Shown piece after piece: positions 60,007 through 64,000 of a stretch of DNA of 64,000 nt. Source of the stretch: Sphingoaurantiacus capsulatus. Lineage in GTDB: Bacteria; Pseudomonadota; Alphaproteobacteria; Sphingomonadales; Sphingomonadaceae. The stretch lies in assembly GCF_042648405.1 (NCBI RefSeq), contig NZ_JBHRXV010000001.1, positions 1 to 64,000 on the forward strand. The letters are read 5' to 3'. The position numbers were made by a program, and so were the translations under genes. The notes beneath the pieces are model-generated. The model searched no databases. It had not been told where the DNA came from and saw nothing but the letters and a program-made list of their open reading frames with translations. The number at the start of each line of letters is the position of its first letter. The stretch's first letter is position 1.

Positions 60007-61245
60007 CTATTTAAGGGCGTTGGTCAAATCTGACAGCGCCACGCGTTTCTGCTCGCCGCTCTTCAAATCCTTCACCGTCGCCTCGCCGGCGGCCAGCTCG
60101 TCATCACCGAGGATGACGGCGAAGCGCGCGCCGGCGGCGTCGGCCTTGGCCATGCGCTTCTTCATATTGCCGCGCCACGCCTGCTCGGCGGCGATGCCGC
60201 TCGCGCGAAGCTGGCCGAGCACATTCATCGCGGCAGCCTCGGCCGCCTCGCCCATCGGGATCACCGCGACATTGACGGTTTCGGCCGCCGGCGCCTCGAT
60301 CAGCATCGACAGCCGCTCGATGCCCGCCGCCCAGCCGACCGCCGGGGTGGGGGCGCCGCCGAGCGCTTCGATCAACCCGTCATAGCGGCCGCCGCCGAGG
60401 ACGGTGCCCTGCGCGCCGAGGTACGTGGTCACGAACTCGAAGGCGGTGTGGCGGTAATAGTCGAGCCCGCGCACCAGCGTTTCGGTGCGCACGAACGGCA
60501 CACCCGACGCGGTCAGGCCCGCCTGCACCTTGTCAAAGAAGCCGCCGGCCTCTGCGGTCAGATAGGCGTCGATCTTCGGCGCGTCGGCGACGAACGCCTT
60601 GTCGCGCTCGTCCTTGGAATCGAGGATGCGCAGCGGGTTCTTCTCCAGGCGCTCCTGGCTCTCCGCCGACAGGTCGCCCTTCACCTTGCTGAAGTAGGTG
60701 ATCAGCGCCTCGCGCCAGGCGGTGCGCGTCTCGGCGTCGCCGACGGTGTTGAGCTGCAGCACCACCTTGTCGCCAAGGCCCAGTTCGCTCAGCAACTGGT
60801 GCGCGAAGGCGATGATCTCGACGTCCGATGCCGGCTCGGCGGCGCCGACGATCTCGGCGTCGAGCTGGTGGAACTGGCGGTAGCGCCCTTTTTGCGGCCG
60901 CTCATAGCGGAACGCCGCGCCCCACGCCGCGAGCTTCAGCGGCGCATGCTGCTGCCAGCCGTTCGACAGATAGGCGCGCGAAATGCCGGCGGTGAACTCG
61001 GGACGGAGCGTGATCGACTCCCCGCCGCGGTCCTCGAAGGTATACATTTCCTTCGAGACGACATCGGTAGTCTCGCCGATCGAGCGGGCGAAGATTTCGG
61101 TGAATTCGAACATCGGCACATGGACGGTGCGGAAGCCGTAGAGCCGCCGCACGCGGTCGAACGCCGCCACCACGCTTTCGAAGCGCGCGGCTTCTTCGCC
61201 GAAGATGTCCTGCGTGCCGCGCACGCGCTGAGCCTTGTCCGCCAT
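60007..61245 (-). CDS. hisS: Histidine–tRNA ligase
   Basis: Class II aminoacyl-tRNA synthetase. 412 residues. Motif 2 FRYERPQKGRYRQFHQLDAE, His-binding LVRGLDYYRHTAFEFV, motif 3 GGGRYDGLIEALGG, and a C-terminal anticodon-binding domain (VNVAVIPMGEAAEAAA). ATG at 61245. Transcribed toward prfA. Confidence 0.97.
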   Translation of the reverse strand: MADKAQRVRGTQDIFGEEAARFESVVAAFDRVRRLYGFRTVHVPMFEFTEIFARSIGETTDVVSKEMYTFEDRGGESITLRPEFTAGISRAYLSNGWQQHAPLKLAAWGAAFRYERPQKGRYRQFHQLDAEIVGAAEPASDVEIIAFAHQLLSELGLGDKVVLQLNTVGDAETRTAWREALITYFSKVKGDLSAESQERLEKNPLRILDSKDERDKAFVADAPKIDAYLTAEAGGFFDKVQAGLTASGVPFVRTETLVRGLDYYRHTAFEFVTTYLGAQGTVLGGGRYDGLIEALGGAPTPAVGWAAGIERLSMLIEAPAAETVNVAVIPMGEAAEAAAMNVLGQLRASGIAAEQAWRGNMKKRMAKADAAGARFAVILGDDELAAGEATVKDLKSGEQKRVALSDLTNALK

Positions 61246-61278
61246 GCGCGCGGCTTTATCGGATGCGCCGTTGCGGCG

Positions 61279-61605
61279 CTAGTGAGCGCCGCCCGTGACG
61301 AGCTTCAGCCCGACGATGCTGCCGATCAGCGTTGCGATCAGCGCAAGGCGCAACGCGTTCGCCGGCTCCTGATAAAAGGCGATGCCGACGATGACGGTGC
61401 CGACCGCACCGATGCCCGCCCAGACCGCGTAAGCCGTGCCGAGCGGGATCGAGCGCGACGCAAGCTCCAGCAATCCCATCGAAAGCGTGACGCTGACCAG
61501 GAAGCCGATCGTCCACGGCACGTTCCTGAATCCGTCGGCGTAGCGCAGGCAGGTGGTGAACCCGACCTCGAACAATCCGCTCAGCACCAGCCACGCCCAC
61601 GCCAT
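61279..61605 (-). CDS. SMR-family exporter, SugE/Gdx-like
   Basis: Four-helix small multidrug resistance protein, 108 residues. The essential Glu in TM1 is present (LVLSGLFEVGFTTCLRYADG). The block PLGTAYAVWAGIGAVGTVIVGIAF matches the SugE/Gdx group, many of which export guanidinium rather than drugs. ATG at 61605 has AAGGA upstream; ATG 61614 is an alternative. Starts 33 bases after hisS's start region on the same strand and diverges from ppa. No guanidine riboswitch recognised in the 55-base gap. Confidence 0.88.
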   Translation of the reverse strand: MAWAWLVLSGLFEVGFTTCLRYADGFRNVPWTIGFLVSVTLSMGLLELASRSIPLGTAYAVWAGIGAVGTVIVGIAFYQEPANALRLALIATLIGSIVGLKLVTGGAH

Positions 61606-61660
61606 TTGTCGCATCCTTTGCCTTGGACTTTCCTCGCGGCTGCTTCTACACGCGCCCGCC

Positions 61661-62224
61661 ATGAACATCGACCGCATCTCCATCGGCGCCGAGCCGCCGC
61701 ACGACCTCAACGTCATCATCGAGATTCCCGCCGGCTCCGAGCCGGTGAAATACGAGATCGACAAGGCGTCGGGTGCGCTGTTCGTCGACCGCATTATGCA
61801 CACCGCGATGCGCTATCCGGCGAACTACGGCTTCATCCCGCACACGCTGTCGGACGACGGCGACCCGCTCGACGCGCTGGTCGTGGCCGGCGTGCCGTTC
61901 GTGTCGGGCTGCGTGGTGCGTGCCCGCGCGGTGGGCGTTCTGGTCACCGAAGACCAGAAGGGCGGCGATGAGAAGCTGCTGATGGTGCCGGTCGACGACC
62001 TCCACCCTTATTACACCGGCGTGAAGTCCTACACCGAGCTGCCGTCGATCGTCGTCGAGCAGATCGAGCATTTCTTCGCGCATTATAAGGATCTGGAGCC
62101 CGGCAAGTGGGTGAAGGTCCACGGCTGGCAAGGCCCCGAGGTCGCCGAGCGGCTGATCTTCGAGGGCATCGAGCGGGCCAAGGCGGCGGGCGTCGGTGAG
62201 CCGCCGGAGGCGCGGGCGAAGTAA
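61661..62224 (+). CDS. ppa: Inorganic pyrophosphatase, family I
   Basis: Hydrolyses pyrophosphate to phosphate, driving biosynthesis. 187 residues. Active-site motifs: EIPAGSEPVKYEIDK, RYPANYGFIPHTLSDDGDPLDALV and VKVHGWQGPE. ATG at 61661; the longer frame upstream overlaps the exporter gene and has no family likeness. Followed by a REP-like repeat. Confidence 0.97.
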   Translation: MNIDRISIGAEPPHDLNVIIEIPAGSEPVKYEIDKASGALFVDRIMHTAMRYPANYGFIPHTLSDDGDPLDALVVAGVPFVSGCVVRARAVGVLVTEDQKGGDEKLLMVPVDDLHPYYTGVKSYTELPSIVVEQIEHFFAHYKDLEPGKWVKVHGWQGPEVAERLIFEGIERAKAAGVGEPPEARAK

Positions 62225-62238
62225 GAGCGCATAATCAT

Positions 62239-62314
62239 CGTCATTCCCGCGCAGGCGGGAATCCATACCTTCAGGCGGCTCGGCGTATGGATCCCCGCCT
62301 TCGCGGGGATGACG
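62239..62314. repeat. REP/MITE-like inverted repeat, copy 4
   Basis: Arms 62239-62265 (CGTCATTCCCGCGCAGGCGG...) and 62288-62314 (TGGATCCCCGCCTTCGCGGG...) around a 22-base centre. Between the converging ppa and GNAT genes. Confidence 0.9.
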
Positions 62315-62336
62315 ATATTGGGATGGTCGGGCGGCC

Positions 62337-62807
62337 TCAGCCCCTCGCCAGCGCCTTCAGCGCATCGCCTGTCACGCGGTTGACCGTCCACTCGTCCATC
62401 GCGACCGCGCCGAGCGAGCGGTAGAAGGCGATGGCCGGCGCGTTCCAGTCGAGGACCGACCATTCGAGCCGCCCGCAGTCGCGCTCGACGCCGATCGCCG
62501 CCAGCCGCGCGAGCAGCGCCTTACCGACCCCAGCCCCGCGCGCGTCGGGCGTGACATACAGGTCTTCGAGGTAGATGCCGGGCTTCCCCGTCCACGTCGA
62601 GAAATTGTGGAAGAACAGTGCGAAGCCGAGCGGCGTGGCGCCCTCCTCCGCGATGATTGCCTCGGCGTAAGGACGGTCGCCGAACAGCACCCGGGTAAGA
62701 TCGGCCTCGGTCGCCTTCACTGCGTCGGGCTCGCGCTCGTAGATCGCGAGTTCCTTCACGAAGCGCAGGATGGTCGGGACGTCGGCAGCCGTGGCGTCGC
62801 GGATCAT
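62337..62807 (-). CDS. GNAT-family N-acetyltransferase
   Basis: 156 residues, acetyl-CoA-dependent acyltransferase of the diamine acetyltransferase-like group. CoA-binding motif region DARGAGVGKALLARLAAIG, preceded by IYLEDLYVTP, and ending LGAVAMDEWTVNRVTG. N-terminus MIRDATAADVPTILRFVKEL is typical. ATG overlaps the TfoX-like gene by 4 bases. Substrate unknown. Confidence 0.92.
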   Translation of the reverse strand: MIRDATAADVPTILRFVKELAIYEREPDAVKATEADLTRVLFGDRPYAEAIIAEEGATPLGFALFFHNFSTWTGKPGIYLEDLYVTPDARGAGVGKALLARLAAIGVERDCGRLEWSVLDWNAPAIAFYRSLGAVAMDEWTVNRVTGDALKALARG

Positions 62808-63133
62808 TTCTTCTTTTTCTTCGTCCGGCCGGCGATGGCGAAGGCAGCAACGGCGAGGCGCAGCATCTCCTGCTCGTCGTCATAGGCGCCGTCGGGCACC
62901 TGGCGGTAGCTCGTCACCACCGTTTTGCCGCCCATGTCGTAGGTGAACGCCTTGCGGCCCTCATATTCGCCGACCGTCGCGGCGTCCGTCTTCAGATAGA
63001 GTTCGCCGTCGAGGATCAGGCCGGTCATGCACTTGTCGATATAGACCGCCAGCTCGCCGAAAGTCTTGCGGACGCTCACCTCGCCCAGCGGCGCGAGCTG
63101 CTCCTTCAGGTCGGCGGCAAGCGCGTCGCTCAC
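62804..63133 (-). CDS. TfoX/Sxy N-terminal-domain protein
   Basis: 109 residues with the TfoX_N domain (VSVRKTFGELAVYIDKCMTG, LYLKTDAATVGEYEGRKAF). Ends in a Lys run (GRTKKKKK). GTG start at 63133 overlaps the ispG stop (GTGA). In gammaproteobacteria full TfoX/Sxy controls competence; these single-domain forms in alphaproteobacteria have no proven role. Confidence 0.87.
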   Translation of the reverse strand: MSDALAADLKEQLAPLGEVSVRKTFGELAVYIDKCMTGLILDGELYLKTDAATVGEYEGRKAFTYDMGGKTVVTSYRQVPDGAYDDEQEMLRLAVAAFAIAGRTKKKKK

Positions 63134-64000
63134 TCGGCAGCGACCGCCTGGGCCTCGGCGGCGGCCTCGATCTCGGCCGCCTTCTTCTCGACGAGGCTGA
63201 CGATGTGGTCGACCATATTCTCGTCGTTGATGTGGTGGTCGGTGACGCCCGACAGATAGACCATATGCTTGCCGGCACCGCCGCCGGTGATGCCGATATC
63301 GGTCTCGCGCGCCTCGCCGGGGCCGTTGACGACGCAGCCGAGCACCGACAGCGACAGCGGCGTGCGGATATGCTGCAACCGCTGCTCCAGCGCCTCGACG
63401 GTCTTGATGACGTTGAAGCCCTGACGCGCGCAGGACGGGCAGGACACGACGCGGACGCCGCGATGGCGCAGGCCGAGGCCTTTGAGAATCTCGAAACCGA
63501 CGCGAACCTCTTCCTCGGGCTCGGCGGACAGGGACACGCGCAAGGTGTCGCCGATGCCGTACCAGAGCAGCGAGCCGATGCCGATCGCCGACTTGACGGT
63601 GCCGCCGACAAAGCCGCCCGCCTCGGTGATGCCGAGGTGCAGCGGGCAATCGACCGCTTCGGCGAGCTGCTGATAGGCGGCGACGGCGAGGAATATGTCG
63701 CTCGCCTTCACCGCGACCTTGTACTCGCGGAAATCATGGTCCTCGAGCAGCCGGATATGGTCGAGCGCGCTTTCGACCAGCGCCTCGGGGCACGGCTCGC
63801 CGTATTTCTCGAGCAGGTCCTTCTCAAGGCTGCCGGCGTTGACGCCGATGCGGATCGCGCAGCCGTTGGCCTTGGCGGCATTGACCACCTCGCGCACCCG
63901 GTCGGCCGAGCCGATATTGCCGGGGTTGATGCGCAGGCAGGCGGCGCCGGCGTCGGCGGCTTCGAGCGCGCGCTTGTAGTGGAAATGGATGTCCGCGACG
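63130..64000 (-). CDS. ispG: 4-hydroxy-3-methylbut-2-enyl diphosphate synthase, 3' part
   Basis: Iron–sulfur enzyme of the MEP isoprenoid pathway (GcpE), converting MEcPP to HMBPP. Only the C-terminal 289 or so residues lie in the window; the 5' end is beyond 64000 (the frame is still open there, VADIHFHYKRALEAADAGAA). [4Fe-4S] ligands in SCPSCARQGF and GCVVNGPGEARETDIGITGG; the AVGIRIGVNAGSLE-like segment reads CAIRIGVNAGSLEKDLLEKYG. Stop overlaps the TfoX-like gene. Confidence 0.95.
   Translation of the reverse strand, partial: VADIHFHYKRALEAADAGAACLRINPGNIGSADRVREVVNAAKANGCAIRIGVNAGSLEKDLLEKYGEPCPEALVESALDHIRLLEDHDFREYKVAVKASDIFLAVAAYQQLAEAVDCPLHLGITEAGGFVGGTVKSAIGIGSLLWYGIGDTLRVSLSAEPEEEVRVGFEILKGLGLRHRGVRVVSCPSCARQGFNVIKTVEALEQRLQHIRTPLSLSVLGCVVNGPGEARETDIGITGGGAGKHMVYLSGVTDHHINDENMVDHIVSLVEKKAAEIEAAAEAQAVAAE

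Overview
The window is GC-rich chromosomal DNA from an alphaproteobacterium, most probably a sphingomonad (Sphingomonadales). The grounds are the rRNA operon layout 16S–tRNA-Ile–tRNA-Ala–23S–5S–tRNA-fMet, a DUF4167 protein, an HTH–cupin regulator next to a TonB-dependent receptor, a type I phosphate porin, and densely packed, translationally coupled operons. No phage, plasmid, IS transposase or CRISPR array was seen.

Layout. 58-11562 (minus) is a complete type II secretion operon in the order gspO-C-D-E-F-G-H-I-J-K-L-M-N, with nearly every junction a stop/start overlap. 11643-13029 holds a tiny entericidin-like lipoprotein, dinB and a 33-residue membrane peptide. 13079-19599 is a TetR regulator divergent from a three-gene RND efflux operon, followed by an exported M20 peptidase (19655-20998). 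21103-28421 is a histidine-utilisation cluster: hutI on minus, hutF-U-H-G-C on plus, with a perfect palindrome between them as the likely HutC site. Its enzymes imply the HutF/HutG five-step route to glutamate plus formate. A lytic transglycosylase follows, then the valine genes mmsB-mmsA with a divergent LysR regulator, a MarR/DUF1398 pair with a striking palindromic operator, a DUF1214/DUF1254 pair, and a MerC-domain protein behind a Zur-like box.

35807-44059 is the least ordinary region. A TonB-dependent receptor, an HTH–cupin regulator, an exported M19 dipeptidase-like protein that seems to lack part of the metal site, an ALDH7-type dehydrogenase and two related exported TPR proteins are arranged around two promoter regions that share near-identical AT-rich sites. 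I read this as one regulon for uptake and breakdown of an unknown peptide- or lysine-related compound.

44228-46756 holds a conserved hypothetical gene with a Fur-like box, ferredoxin–NADP reductase, and a membrane-protein pair of the TIGR02587/TIGR02588 type. The rRNA operon runs on minus from a promoter near 52415-52444 to an intrinsic terminator at 46809-46842. After it come a CBS-pair protein, a small membrane protein, an S10 carboxypeptidase-like enzyme, a PhoB-box-controlled porin, a DUF4167 protein, and housekeeping genes prmC, prfA, hisS, an SMR exporter, ppa, a GNAT acetyltransferase, a TfoX-like protein and the 3' part of ispG.

Two families of dispersed inverted repeats occur between genes. 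Four copies of a REP/MITE-like element start and end with CGTCAT/ATGACG. Three more are C/G-rich inverted repeats, and one of these forms the leader-coding part of gspH.
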